Shown here: positions 17,322 to 26,508 of the stretch, piece after piece
Position numbering within the stretch: the stretch's first letter is position 1
Layout: each line of letters starts with the position of its first letter
DNA from: Flavobacterium sp. 245
GTDB taxonomy: Bacteria > Bacteroidota > Bacteroidia > Flavobacteriales > Flavobacteriaceae
DNA length: 64,000 nt
Assembly: GCF_004362055.1 (NCBI RefSeq)
Contig: NZ_SNXB01000011.1
Location: 124,001-188,000, forward strand
Direction: 5' to 3'
The notes under the pieces: generated by a model
Seen by the model: the letters and a program-made list of their open reading frames with translations, nothing else
Told to the model about the DNA's origin: nothing
Database searches by the model: none
Translations under genes and position numbers: made by a program

Positions 17322-17671
17322 AATAATAATCTTTAAAAAAATTTATAACCCTACAATGATACAAAAAAGGCAATGAAGTAAAATGAGGGTTTCCGTAAAA
17401 GCCGAAAATACTTATTAACAATCCAACCCTTTTTTATTATGCAAATAAATAACGCAAGAAACTTTTTTGAACTATAACATAATTGGCGTCACAGTAATAT
17501 GAATAAAAAAGTTAAAGGAAAAAATCGAAAAAAAACTCGACGCATTTTAATTGATGCTTCCAGCCTTTTCAACAGTAAAATCTTATATTTGCAATTGAAC
17601 TTCTTTTTTTAGAATGTTCTTTTTGCAAATCATTTTTTTTTGATTTCAGAATTAAAAAAACGACACAAAAA
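17322..17671. other. Divergent intergenic region between the Ter cluster and the DUF983 gene
   Basis: 350 bases, AT-rich, with no supported coding sequence. It must carry the leftward Ter promoter and the rightward DUF983 promoter. Only the rightward -7 element is evident. No strong palindrome or regulator operator was recognised. Confidence 0.6.
17584..17591 (+). promoter_or_regulatory. Probable -7 element for the DUF983 gene
   Basis: TATATTTG matches the Bacteroidota TAnnTTTG consensus, about 80 bases before the ATG. A matching upstream TTG at 19-21 bases is not clear. Confidence 0.35.
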
Positions 17672-18055
17672 ATGTTTAAAAAAGGATCCAAAATAAACAG
17701 TATTTTCACCGGAAGCTGTCCAAGATGTCAAAAAGAAAGTATGTATTCAGATCAGAATCCGCTTCATTTGACAAAAGTTTTAAAAATGAATGAAAACTGC
17801 AGTCACTGCGGTCTAAAATATCAAATTGAACCTTCATTTTTTTATGGTGCAATGTATGTGAGCTACGGACTGAATGTAGCTGTTGGAATTGCTGCCTTTA
17901 TTGTTTCGTTTGTCTTTTTTGGAACAACAATCGAACAATCATTTATTTCGATAGTAGTTACTTTAATCCTTTTATTTCCGTTTGTTTTAAGACTTTCCAG
18001 AAATTTATACATCAATATGTTTATTTCTTACGATCCGAAGGCTGCTCAGAAATAA
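17672..18055 (+). CDS. DUF983 family membrane protein
   Basis: 127 residues. The N-terminal third has paired cysteine motifs, CPRCQ and CSHCG, typical of a zinc ribbon and of the DUF983 family; two hydrophobic helices follow (about 66-88 and 92-110). The family is widespread in Bacteroidota and Alphaproteobacteria without an agreed function. Its last 35 bases overlap the end of the convergent oxidoreductase gene, so the two transcripts are antisense at their 3' ends. Confidence 0.88.
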   Translation: MFKKGSKINSIFTGSCPRCQKESMYSDQNPLHLTKVLKMNENCSHCGLKYQIEPSFFYGAMYVSYGLNVAVGIAAFIVSFVFFGTTIEQSFISIVVTLILLFPFVLRLSRNLYINMFISYDPKAAQK

Positions 18056-19109
18056 GACTTTTTAAGTATCTTTTATGGAATCGCTTAATATCGGCTTCCT
18101 GAGGTATAGGAATTTCATTTTCAATGTGATCATATAAAGCCTGCGCCAAAGCAGGACCCAGCATAACGCCGCGTGTTCCAAGTCCGTTAAGAATATGCAA
18201 TGATTTATGAACTTCATGAGTTCCAAGCAAAGGCCTTCTATCTGCCACTGTAGGGCGAACTCCTCCAAAGTGCCTTACAATCTCGAAATCGCAAGTAATA
18301 ATTTCTTTTATTCGATCTAAAAGTTCTTGTTTGCCTTCTTCTGTAGGTGCGTCAGTTTTGTCGTGCCAATTATAAGTTGCTCCTACTTTGAATAGATTCT
18401 CTCCCATAGGCAAAATGAAAACACTTGTATTGACGATTAAATCCAGATTTAAATCCGGTGCTTTTATAATTAACAATTCTCCCTTTGTTCCATCTAAAGG
18501 CAAATAATTAAAAAATGGATTTTTATGCATTCCAAATCCTTCGGCAAAAATGATATGGCGCGCCTGAATATTTTTATATTGAATTCCAGAATCCAAAAAC
18601 TCAATGTTGTTGCTGTTAAAAGATTCTTCAAGAAGTAAATTATTCTCACGCAAATACTGCTGATATTTATCTAGCAATAAAGCAGTATTGACATATCCAG
18701 TATGCAATACCTCTCCGTAATCATGTGGAGAATCGATACCTGAATATTTCTTTGTTATTAATTTAGTAGATAAAAATGGCGCTAAATTTATTTTATCTGA
18801 TGCAGCAAACCAGTTATTTTGCTCTTCTATTGAGAAAAATTTTCTCAAAATTGGCATTTGAAAATTAAATTTCTCCTGCAGTTTATCTTCAACTCGATCA
18901 TAAAAATCATTCATCAAAATCAATTGCTCCTTCGCATTCCAGACTTCACTGAAACGTTTCAAAATTACAGGATTATACAACCCGCCAGCCACTCTAGAGG
19001 AATGCTGTGATTGATTATCAATTAACAAAATAGATTTATTGTTCTTAAGAGCCACTTCGGCGAAAGAAATTCCGGCCAATCCAGATCCGACAATTAAATA
19101 GTCAAGCAT
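18021..19109 (-). CDS. FAD-dependent oxidoreductase (DAO family)
   Basis: 362 residues. The N-terminal dinucleotide fold is clear: DYLIVGSGLAGISFAEVAL carries GxGxxG, and the second strand ends SILLIDN. The C-terminal HILNGLGTRGVMLGPALAQ is the typical DAO-family FAD-binding end, and GGVRPTVADRRPLLG precedes it. Similar proteins are related to glycine oxidase and to the oxidase half of MnmC; the substrate here cannot be named. Soluble, no signal peptide. It is convergent with the DUF983 gene and followed upstream by the gldO terminator. Confidence 0.85.
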   Translation of the reverse strand: MLDYLIVGSGLAGISFAEVALKNNKSILLIDNQSQHSSRVAGGLYNPVILKRFSEVWNAKEQLILMNDFYDRVEDKLQEKFNFQMPILRKFFSIEEQNNWFAASDKINLAPFLSTKLITKKYSGIDSPHDYGEVLHTGYVNTALLLDKYQQYLRENNLLLEESFNSNNIEFLDSGIQYKNIQARHIIFAEGFGMHKNPFFNYLPLDGTKGELLIIKAPDLNLDLIVNTSVFILPMGENLFKVGATYNWHDKTDAPTEEGKQELLDRIKEIITCDFEIVRHFGGVRPTVADRRPLLGTHEVHKSLHILNGLGTRGVMLGPALAQALYDHIENEIPIPQEADIKRFHKRYLKSLISEQPSDRKK

Positions 19110-19133
19110 TGTGCAGTGTATAGGTAAAATAAA

Positions 19134-19160
19134 AAACTCTTACAAAGATAGTAAGAGTTT
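19134..19160 (-). terminator. Terminator after gldO
   Basis: Arms AAACTCTTAC (19134-19143) and its exact complement (19151-19160) with an A-run on the plus strand, 24 bases past the gldO stop. The arm sequence is the same as in the gldN terminator. Confidence 0.75.
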
Positions 19161-19183
19161 GTTGTATAACTTAATTTGAAAAC

Positions 19184-20176
19184 TTAGTAATTCCACATAT
19201 CCTCTTCGAAATTTCGAATCTTCTCTTTAACTCTTTCTGATTCCAGCAATTGACCCTGTGCATTATCTTTAATATAATCTTTGATTTCACGATCGCCGTA
19301 CATATTTTCTTCCTTATAAATAATTGCATTAAAACGTCGCGAATTCAATATCTGATCAAATGAAATTGAAGCCGCAGTATTCACATCATTAAAAGCTTTT
19401 GCTTCATGAAGTACGACTCGAGCATTTGGAAAGAAAACCCAAAACAACTCTATATAATCCTTTTCATCGCTGTTCATCGTATAAACGTCTGGAGTAACAG
19501 GACAAATACCAATTAGACGATATTTCAATTCACTCTGACGTTTGTCAAAGTACCAATACCCTTTTATTTTATATTGTGAAACATCTTGAGCAGTTAAATC
19601 TTGCTTTAGAATATACTCAGCAGGAACTGTTCTTGATGGTCCAACTGTCTCGTTGACATAACTAACCGATTTCTTTTTACCGGTACCAGTCACAACCTTT
19701 TTTTTCACAACACGTTCTCTATAGTCATCTGGATTTTGATTAATAAGCTCCCGTCCAGCATCAGTAGTATCAACACGAGACAATGAAGCTTCAATATCTT
19801 TCATCGTCTTCTTAGTATTGAAATAACTGTCTGTATACACTTCAGTTATTCTACCACTCCTGATTGCCTTTGTCAAAACATCATAAAGAGAGCGCCTGTC
19901 AGAGCCAATATTAGCAGTATCTACGGGGTAATAAAGCGGAAAATTGATTTTTTCATTCAAATCAATGATCTCCCAAGTAGTTTTCCCCATTAAAATATCT
20001 CTGTCTTCAACATAACCATATTCTAAAGGTTTATCATTGTCAGAGATAAGTTGGGCAGGTGTCTTAACGCCAATCTGCTGAACAGTTTTAGCGTTAAGCA
20101 AATTAGACTGTGCATAAGAAACAAAACTTCCCGCAACAGAAAACATAACGATAAAAAAATTTCTTACTTTCTTCAT
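19184..20176 (-). CDS. gldO: GldN paralogue GldO, type IX secretion/gliding protein
   Basis: 330 residues with an N-terminal signal peptide (MKKVRNFFIVMFSVAGSFVSYAQS). It aligns with GldN over its full length with only scattered substitutions, including the shared DRDILMGKTTWEIIDLNEKI and KGYWYFDKRQSELKYR. In F. johnsoniae GldN and GldO are partly redundant; GldN forms the periplasmic ring with GldK at the outer membrane in the type IX secretion system. It is separated from gldN by 166 bases that include a terminator, so it may depend on read-through or its own weak promoter. Confidence 0.92.
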   Translation of the reverse strand: MKKVRNFFIVMFSVAGSFVSYAQSNLLNAKTVQQIGVKTPAQLISDNDKPLEYGYVEDRDILMGKTTWEIIDLNEKINFPLYYPVDTANIGSDRRSLYDVLTKAIRSGRITEVYTDSYFNTKKTMKDIEASLSRVDTTDAGRELINQNPDDYRERVVKKKVVTGTGKKKSVSYVNETVGPSRTVPAEYILKQDLTAQDVSQYKIKGYWYFDKRQSELKYRLIGICPVTPDVYTMNSDEKDYIELFWVFFPNARVVLHEAKAFNDVNTAASISFDQILNSRRFNAIIYKEENMYGDREIKDYIKDNAQGQLLESERVKEKIRNFEEDMWNY

Positions 20177-20287
20177 AATAAATAGTATAAGAAACTAAAC
20201 GAAATATTCTTAAATATATTGTGCATTTTTTCTTACAAAATAAAATCGTAAAGATTTATTTAACCGTCATAAGAGTTCTAAGCAAAA

Positions 20288-20321
20288 AAAAACTCTTACT
20301 ACAAAGGTAGTAAGAGTTTTT
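20288..20321 (-). terminator. Terminator after gldN
   Basis: Perfect 15-bp arms (20288-20302 and 20307-20321) around the loop AAAG, with A and T runs outside, 21 bases past the gldN stop codon. The core ACTCTTAC is repeated in the gldO terminator. Confidence 0.85.
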
Positions 20322-20342
20322 CTTATAATGTTATATTGGTAC

Positions 20343-21335
20343 TTAGTAGTTCCACATATCTTGTTCGAAGTTACGAATCTTCTCTTTTACTCTTTCAGAT
20401 TCTAACAACTGATTTTGAGCATTATCTTTCATGTAGTCGCTAATAGCTCTGTCTCCATAAAGATTTTCCTCTTTGTAAACAACTGCATTAAAACGTCTAG
20501 AATTCAAGATCTGATCGAATGAAATTGGCAATGCAGAGTTGTTATCGTTGAATGCTTTTGCTTCATGCAAAGCCTCTCTCGAATTTGGGAAGAAAACCCA
20601 AAACAACTCAATATAATCCTTTTCATCACTGTTCATTGTATAAACGTCTGGAGTTACAGGACAAATTCCAAGTAAACGATATTTTAATTCACTTTGACGT
20701 TTGTCAAAATACCAATATCCTTTGATTTTGTATTGTGTAACATCCTGAGCAGTTAAATCTTGCTTTAAGACATACTCTGCAGGTACAGTTCTTGAAGGAG
20801 GTACCGTTTCATCAACGTAACTAACTGATTTCTTTTTACCAGTTCCAGTAACCACTTTTTTCTTCACAACACGTGTTTTATAGTCGTCTGGATTTTGGTT
20901 GATAAGTTCTCTACCAGCATCAGTTGTATCAATACGAGATAATGATCCTTCGATGTCTTTCATAGATTTTTTAGTATTAAAATAACTATCTGTGTAAACT
21001 TCAGTTATCTTACCTTTTTTGATAGCTTTGGTTAAAACGTCATAAAGAGAACGTCTATCAGCACCAATGTTAGCTGTATCTACAGGAAAATACAATGGAA
21101 AATTGATTTTTTCATTCAAATCAATAATCTCCCAAGTTGTTTTTCCCATCAAAATATCTCTATCATCAACATAACCGTAAGCTAAAGGCTTATCATTATC
21201 TGAGATAAGTTGCGCAGGAGTTTTAAGTCCTATTTGAGCAGGTGTTTTCGCGTTAAGCAAATTAGATTGCGCGTGAGAAGCAAAACCTCCAACGATAGAA
21301 ACAATAGCTATTAAAAAATTTCTTACTTTCATCAT
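20343..21335 (-). CDS. gldN: GldN, periplasmic type IX secretion/gliding motility protein
   Basis: 330 residues with a signal peptide ending near SHAQS. It matches GldN/PorN by length, by position right after gldM, and by the conserved YGYVDDRDILMGKTTWEII and VYTMNSDEKDYIELFWVFFP segments. GldN works with the lipoprotein GldK in the ring complex of the type IX secretion system and interacts with GldM. Two ATG codons lie side by side at the start. It is the fourth gene of the operon, 42 bases after gldM. Confidence 0.95.
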   Translation of the reverse strand: MMKVRNFLIAIVSIVGGFASHAQSNLLNAKTPAQIGLKTPAQLISDNDKPLAYGYVDDRDILMGKTTWEIIDLNEKINFPLYFPVDTANIGADRRSLYDVLTKAIKKGKITEVYTDSYFNTKKSMKDIEGSLSRIDTTDAGRELINQNPDDYKTRVVKKKVVTGTGKKKSVSYVDETVPPSRTVPAEYVLKQDLTAQDVTQYKIKGYWYFDKRQSELKYRLLGICPVTPDVYTMNSDEKDYIELFWVFFPNSREALHEAKAFNDNNSALPISFDQILNSRRFNAVVYKEENLYGDRAISDYMKDNAQNQLLESERVKEKIRNFEQDMWNY

Positions 21336-21377
21336 GATATCATTATAAGATATTGAACGTAGTTTTATCTACATTTA

Positions 21378-22922
21378 TTATTGTATTTCGAAAATTACTG
21401 GAGCAGTTCTTGGCAATAAATAGCTTCCAGCTCCAACAAGTTTAGTTTTAATTTCAGAAATAGTAACCTGATCTCCTCTACCAGCTCTTGATAGTACTTG
21501 TTTACATTGTGCATTTAATTTGTTACCAGTAACAACAACTGTAGGTTGTCCAGCAATTTTCAAGTTAAATCCAACAACATCTAAACCAACTTCGAAATCA
21601 AAATCCATTAATTTCGCACCAATTGTAGCAACTTCTAAATTAGATTTAGGTCCTTTAACAACACCATAATCACCTCTAATTGTACCAGTTGGTCCAGGAA
21701 TACCTTTAATTCTGAATGTTTTCTTATCTGAAACTTTATCTCCATTTGGCAATGTACCAGTAACTGAAATTGTTGTTTCAGTACCTGCACCAGGACTCAT
21801 GCTATATTTACCAGGCTTACCAGCTGAACTCAATCCAGGAGCACTAGCAACTACTTTATTATCAGCAACACCAGCGAATGATACAGAGATTGGGTTAACA
21901 ACACCTCTATAAACAACATTCATTTTATCAGCAGAAATAGTAGCTGAATTTGGTCTTGGAACTACAACATACTTTCCAGCGAATTTAAGCGGAATGTTTT
22001 TTCCATCTTCCAAGAAAGTAAATTGTCCGTTAATGTTTTGCTCTCCAACACCTCCAGCAGTTAATGAGATAACAGCTTGTCCGTTAACGATTTGTCCAGG
22101 ACCTTGGAAAGAAGTTGGCTTAGTGTTTTCATCATAACGACCTAAAACTACCTTACCAGTAACTTTTTCACCTTGGAAGTAAGCATTTTTCTCTAATACT
22201 ACAATTGCTTGGTAATTACTGTAAGAAGCAGCAGCAACCGCAGCTTTTCCTAAAGCAGCACTGTAAACATCAGATTCCGCTTTTTGAACGTCATTTTGCC
22301 AAGCAGAAAGTTTAGCTAATGAAGCAACCGCAGGGAAACCTTTAAAGTGGTAAGCTAAATATTTATCTTTTAAGCCTTCTTTGTTTTTTACATCAGAAAC
22401 ATCAAATTTCTTTTCAATTTCTGCAATGATCGTTCCGTATTTATTCTTTTTATCCGTCAAAGCAGCTTTCATGTCCGCTTTATACTTTTCAATTTTAGAA
22501 ATGATTTCATTTCCTTTTTTAGTGTATCCTTCACCAGTAAACCAGTTGTCGATATTATCACCTTTGTCCATAGACTCGTAAGGTAATTTTCCTGTTTCTT
22601 TATCAGTTTCAAAACCTTTTAAAACATCACCTTTTAAAGAACCGATGTATCCATAAAATTCTTTTGAAATAGTTTCAACTTTATGAGCAGTAACTGCTGC
22701 ATCTGCGAATTCTCCTTTTGCCTCAGCCGCTTTTTGGTCTAACGACAATAATAAACCTGCATTTGATTGTTCTGAAGACGTGTTAGCATTTTCAAATTTT
22801 TCATTCATTAATCCAAAAGCAGATAAAACTTCTTTGGACATGTTCATTGCTAACATTGCGATGAAAACCAGATACATCAGGTTAATCATCTTCTGTCTAG
22901 GGGTTAATTTTCCTCCTGCCAT
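21378..22922 (-). CDS. gldM: GldM, inner-membrane motor component of type IX secretion
   Basis: 514 residues. One N-terminal membrane helix (about 17-35, with KMINLMYLVFIAMLAMNMS) is followed by a large periplasmic part: a helical region to about residue 220 and beta-rich Ig-like domains to the end. This is the GldM/PorM architecture. With GldL it forms the proton-driven motor that spans the periplasm and reaches the GldK/GldN ring. The gene lies 52 bases after gldL. Confidence 0.96.
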   Translation of the reverse strand: MAGGKLTPRQKMINLMYLVFIAMLAMNMSKEVLSAFGLMNEKFENANTSSEQSNAGLLLSLDQKAAEAKGEFADAAVTAHKVETISKEFYGYIGSLKGDVLKGFETDKETGKLPYESMDKGDNIDNWFTGEGYTKKGNEIISKIEKYKADMKAALTDKKNKYGTIIAEIEKKFDVSDVKNKEGLKDKYLAYHFKGFPAVASLAKLSAWQNDVQKAESDVYSAALGKAAVAAASYSNYQAIVVLEKNAYFQGEKVTGKVVLGRYDENTKPTSFQGPGQIVNGQAVISLTAGGVGEQNINGQFTFLEDGKNIPLKFAGKYVVVPRPNSATISADKMNVVYRGVVNPISVSFAGVADNKVVASAPGLSSAGKPGKYSMSPGAGTETTISVTGTLPNGDKVSDKKTFRIKGIPGPTGTIRGDYGVVKGPKSNLEVATIGAKLMDFDFEVGLDVVGFNLKIAGQPTVVVTGNKLNAQCKQVLSRAGRGDQVTISEIKTKLVGAGSYLLPRTAPVIFEIQ

Positions 22923-22974
22923 TTTTTTCTAATTAGTTCTTATTAATAATTTTAATATAATAGTTAAAAACTAA

Positions 22975-23622
22975 TTATCCTTTGTTACTCATTGCAGAAA
23001 GCATACCACCGTAAACACTGTTTAAAGAAGCAATATTAGCAGTCATAGATTGCATTTGCTCTTTCAATTTAGCAGCATTGTCAGCGATTTCGCTATTAGC
23101 TTGTGCATTTCTTGAAGCACTTTCTAATTGAACTTTGTATAAACTGTTTAATGATTCCATTTGTGCAGCTGCCATAGACATTTCTTCAGCATATTTCTTT
23201 TGTCCTGCAATTGAATCAACTGTTGGAGAAATTGCTTTTGCAGCTCCTTCAAAGTTTTTGATTGAATTTCCTAAGCTTGACATTAATTCTCCATCAATTT
23301 TAGCCTCTTTCAATAATGAGTCTAATTTTTGAGAAAGCAATCCTTGAGCATCAGTTGGAGTTTCAACTTTATCCGCTTTTTTTCTAGCTTGTCCGTTTGC
23401 TAATTCAGGATAAACAAGAGTCCAATCTAACTCTTCATCAACTGGTTCGAAAGCAGAAAGCGCAAAGATTAACGCTTCTGTAACTAATCCTACAGAAAGC
23501 ATTAATGTTCCTGTTAATGGCCCAATCTCAAAGTGAGTAATTTTGAATAATGCTCCAATAATTACTACTGCCGCTCCCATACCATAAGCGAAATTCATTG
23601 CTTTTTTACTTAATAATGCCAT
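22975..23622 (-). CDS. gldL: GldL, inner-membrane motor component of type IX secretion
   Basis: 215 residues with two closely spaced membrane helices (about 10-28 and 36-56), the second containing the glutamate of VGLVTEALIFALSAF that the GldL family needs for proton coupling. The remaining cytoplasmic part is a long helix rich in Ala, Glu and Gln. Length and position between gldK and gldM are those of F. johnsoniae. GldL and GldM form the rotary motor for gliding and secretion. Confidence 0.96.
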   Translation of the reverse strand: MALLSKKAMNFAYGMGAAVVIIGALFKITHFEIGPLTGTLMLSVGLVTEALIFALSAFEPVDEELDWTLVYPELANGQARKKADKVETPTDAQGLLSQKLDSLLKEAKIDGELMSSLGNSIKNFEGAAKAISPTVDSIAGQKKYAEEMSMAAAQMESLNSLYKVQLESASRNAQANSEIADNAAKLKEQMQSMTANIASLNSVYGGMLSAMSNKG

Positions 23623-23679
23623 AATACTTTTTTTTAGGTTTTAAAATAGATTTGTTGGTTATTGAATTTAATTATATAA

Positions 23680-25080
23680 TTATTTCTTTTTGCTGCTTCC
23701 AGTTACTTGAGTTCCCATGTAATCTTGTACAGTTCTGAATCCAATGTAACTTCTTGCTGAATCAGCATATTCGTGATCACGAGTACTTACTTGTAGGAAG
23801 TAAGCAACATCTTTCCAAGATCCTCCGCGAACCACTTTTCTTTGGTTGTTTCCGTCAATTACGTTAGGGTTCATTGTAGAAACATACTCGTATGCATTTG
23901 GGTTGTAAGCTGAATCCGTCCACTCTGAAACGTTTCCTGCCATATTATATAGACCGTAACCGTTTACTTCATAAGACTTAGCTTCAACAGTATATAAAGC
24001 TTCATCAGCAGCATAATCTCCTCTGCTTGGTTTGAAGTTTGCCATAAAACAACCTCTGTCGCTTTTTGTATAAGGACCTCCCCATGGGTAAGTTGCAGAT
24101 TCCAGACCTCCTCTTGCAGCATACTCCCATTCTGCCTCTGTTGGTAATCTGAAAGCATTAACTAAGTCACGTCCTTTTTTCTTAGATTTGATATAACTGT
24201 TTTTGTTTAAAGTTCTCCAAGCACAGAAAGCTTTTGCTTGTTTCCAAGTAACACCAACTACAGGATAATCTCCATAAGCTTTGTGCCAGAAATAATCATT
24301 GTGCATTGGCTCATTATATGAATAAGCGAAATCTTTAATCCAAACTGTTGTATCAGGATAAACACTTACTTGTTCTGTTTTAACAAAGTCTTTTCTTTTT
24401 CCAACTTTTGCTTTTGCAGCAGCCTGAATATCCATCCAAGAATAACGGAATTTCAATTTATTTACATCAATAGTTCTTAAACCATTGTATGACTCTTCTA
24501 TTGGAAGATACATAGAATCCATAACTTCAGCATAATACTCGTCTGGATAAGCTTTTGTATCTTTAATTAACTTTACTTTTTTGTTTAATTTTCTACCAGC
24601 ATAAGGATCATCTTTAGTTCCTACACTATAGTAGTTATCATACATGTACTTATCGTAAGCCGTCATTTTATCTGGCTCAGAATCATTAAATGCATAATCA
24701 GCAATACTGCCACCTTTTTTTCCTTTAGCATCACCAGTAGCTTTTTGACCAGTTTCATCAGCCAAGATCGCTAAACGAACTCTCATTGTAGAGTCTTTTA
24801 CCCACTCCACAAACTGACGATATTCACTGTTTGTGATCTCAGTTTCATCCATATAAAATGAACGCACAGTTACTGTTTTAGTTGGAGCATCTTCTACATT
24901 AGCTAAGTCAGCATCTGCTTTACCCATAATAAAAGATCCACCTGGAACCAAAGTCATTCCATATGGCTTTTCAGGATGCCATTTCCCTCCTGTAACACCA
25001 ACTAACTCACCTTTGTCACCTGATTTACCACAGCCAATTACCAGTGTTAAAATTGCTGCAAATGCAATAAACTTCTTCAT
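23680..25080 (-). CDS. gldK: GldK, outer-membrane-associated lipoprotein of type IX secretion
   Basis: 466 residues. A lipoprotein signal (LTLVIGCGKSG, lipobox cysteine at 17) is followed by a formylglycine-generating-enzyme-like domain: MTLVPGGSFIMGKADAD at the start, RLPTEAEWEYAARGG and GNVSEWTDSAY in the middle, VVRGGSWKD near the end. In GldK the fold is structural rather than enzymatic. It forms the ring with GldN under the outer membrane. It is the first gene of the gldKLMN operon, with a clear promoter 37 bases upstream. Confidence 0.95.
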   Translation of the reverse strand: MKKFIAFAAILTLVIGCGKSGDKGELVGVTGGKWHPEKPYGMTLVPGGSFIMGKADADLANVEDAPTKTVTVRSFYMDETEITNSEYRQFVEWVKDSTMRVRLAILADETGQKATGDAKGKKGGSIADYAFNDSEPDKMTAYDKYMYDNYYSVGTKDDPYAGRKLNKKVKLIKDTKAYPDEYYAEVMDSMYLPIEESYNGLRTIDVNKLKFRYSWMDIQAAAKAKVGKRKDFVKTEQVSVYPDTTVWIKDFAYSYNEPMHNDYFWHKAYGDYPVVGVTWKQAKAFCAWRTLNKNSYIKSKKKGRDLVNAFRLPTEAEWEYAARGGLESATYPWGGPYTKSDRGCFMANFKPSRGDYAADEALYTVEAKSYEVNGYGLYNMAGNVSEWTDSAYNPNAYEYVSTMNPNVIDGNNQRKVVRGGSWKDVAYFLQVSTRDHEYADSARSYIGFRTVQDYMGTQVTGSSKKK

Positions 25081-25116
25081 ATAAATTTGGGATTATCTAT
25101 TCATTATTATAGTTCG

Positions 25117-25147
25117 TAAACGTATTTATTATTTATCTAAAAAACAA
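25117..25147 (-). promoter_or_regulatory. gldK: Promoter of the gldKLMN operon
   Basis: On the minus strand TTG (25145-25147) is followed after 20 bases by TACGTTTA (25117-25124), one mismatch from TAnnTTTG with ideal spacing. Predicted start of transcription is near 25110, giving a leader of about 30 bases. Confidence 0.6.
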
Positions 25148-25342
25148 TACTAGTTGCGAAATTTATTTTACCGTTCAAAAATAATGTTAAATAAAATAAA
25201 AAAAAAATATTTTATCGATAAACTAGCATAAAAAATCGACGTAAGACATTAAATTTTATAATTTATAATTTATTTCCTACTAATATTTGTTTGATAATTT
25301 TTTAAAATTTAAAAAAATTAAGATTTTCATCAAAATTTTCTT

Positions 25343-26494
25343 TTACAAAGCATTTTTTCGCTGTGCTTTCCACCATCTTTCTGGCAATTCTTGGTTGCAA
25401 GCGCATAAATATTCGTCGTAAGAACACGGTAATAACGTATTTCTTTTCAATTTATTGCTTCCATCAGAAACAAACGGAATTTCGATCCACCAACGATCTG
25501 TTTTATCACTTTTGTAAAAGATAAGCTCCTCATCTTCTAGAGGAACAATATATTTTAAATAATTTGTTCTGCTACCAAATGGATATTCTTTTGAGCGATA
25601 ATGATATCCTTCTACGAAATACCAAACAATTTGAGCAATTAGAGCAGCTTCATGCACGGTACTATTGTGATTAAAGATCCCGAATGCCGAAACTTTATCG
25701 CTAATTCCTGAATATCTTGCCAGAGAACAAATCTCTTTTCCATTGAAACCATTAGGCTCAAATAAAACTAAATTTCCTGAAGCAGAAGATTTTACAGAAT
25801 TCAAATCAATACTAACCAAATCAGCATCTCTAAAAACAGGTTCAGCCAATGCGATATTATTTGAAATTTCGCCTAAACGATAAGCATCAAAAAATAGTTT
25901 CTCTATCAAATCAATTTCTTCCTGACTATTATAATAGGTCTGATATCCAATATTGCAATAGTTGAAAAGATTATTCGGCTCGTCAATAATTATTTTAGTC
26001 AGATATGAATTAGCCGAAACGGATTCATTTTCTTTACCAAAATCAAAACGGTTATCTACTGAAACCAAGTTTACCATTTGCTCAAGATCATCATAAGCGC
26101 GATACAAAGCATAGGTTAAATCCTGAGAACCTCCTAGAACTATAGGAATGACTTTATTCTTGATTAATGAAGCCACAACTTTTTTAAGCGCAAAATAAGT
26201 ATCATCTACTGAGTCGCCCGCCAAGATATCTCCAAGATCAGCAATAGACGCATCCCAGTTGCCTGGAAACATACCGTAAAGCTTCTTGCGAATGGCAGTC
26301 AAATTAACTTCATTCACCATATTAATGTTTCGTCTGTCTTCTAAAACACCAATAATGGCTATATTTATTTTGCTTATATCCGGAAATTGATCATGGGTAT
26401 GCAATACTATTTTACTACCCAATTCTTGAGAAGACAACGAATTGATAAAATTTACAATTCCGTCGTTAACTGGTTCTAGAAAATCAAATTCCAT
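25343..26494 (-). CDS. Arginase-fold protein with degenerate metal site
   Basis: 383 residues that match the ureohydrolase (arginase/agmatinase/formimidoylglutamase) fold. The three manganese motifs are recognisable but altered: VLGGSQDLTYA stands for GGDHS (His replaced by Gln), SVDNRFDFG for DAHxD (His replaced by Arg), and SIDLNSVKSS for SxDxDxxDP (second Asp replaced by Asn). It is therefore probably not an active hydrolase, although databases may label such proteins formimidoylglutamase. It lies between topA (14 bases upstream) and the gld operon, so it probably shares the topA transcript. A binding or scaffold role is possible. Confidence 0.8.
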   Translation of the reverse strand: MEFDFLEPVNDGIVNFINSLSSQELGSKIVLHTHDQFPDISKINIAIIGVLEDRRNINMVNEVNLTAIRKKLYGMFPGNWDASIADLGDILAGDSVDDTYFALKKVVASLIKNKVIPIVLGGSQDLTYALYRAYDDLEQMVNLVSVDNRFDFGKENESVSANSYLTKIIIDEPNNLFNYCNIGYQTYYNSQEEIDLIEKLFFDAYRLGEISNNIALAEPVFRDADLVSIDLNSVKSSASGNLVLFEPNGFNGKEICSLARYSGISDKVSAFGIFNHNSTVHEAALIAQIVWYFVEGYHYRSKEYPFGSRTNYLKYIVPLEDEELIFYKSDKTDRWWIEIPFVSDGSNKLKRNTLLPCSYDEYLCACNQELPERWWKAQRKNAL

Positions 26495-26508
26495 TTATTG
26501 TACTTAAA

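Noticed and set aside
17340..17400. CAATGATA at 17354 as -7 box of the Ter operon
   Set aside because: It has one mismatch to the consensus on the minus strand and no partner TTG at suitable spacing.
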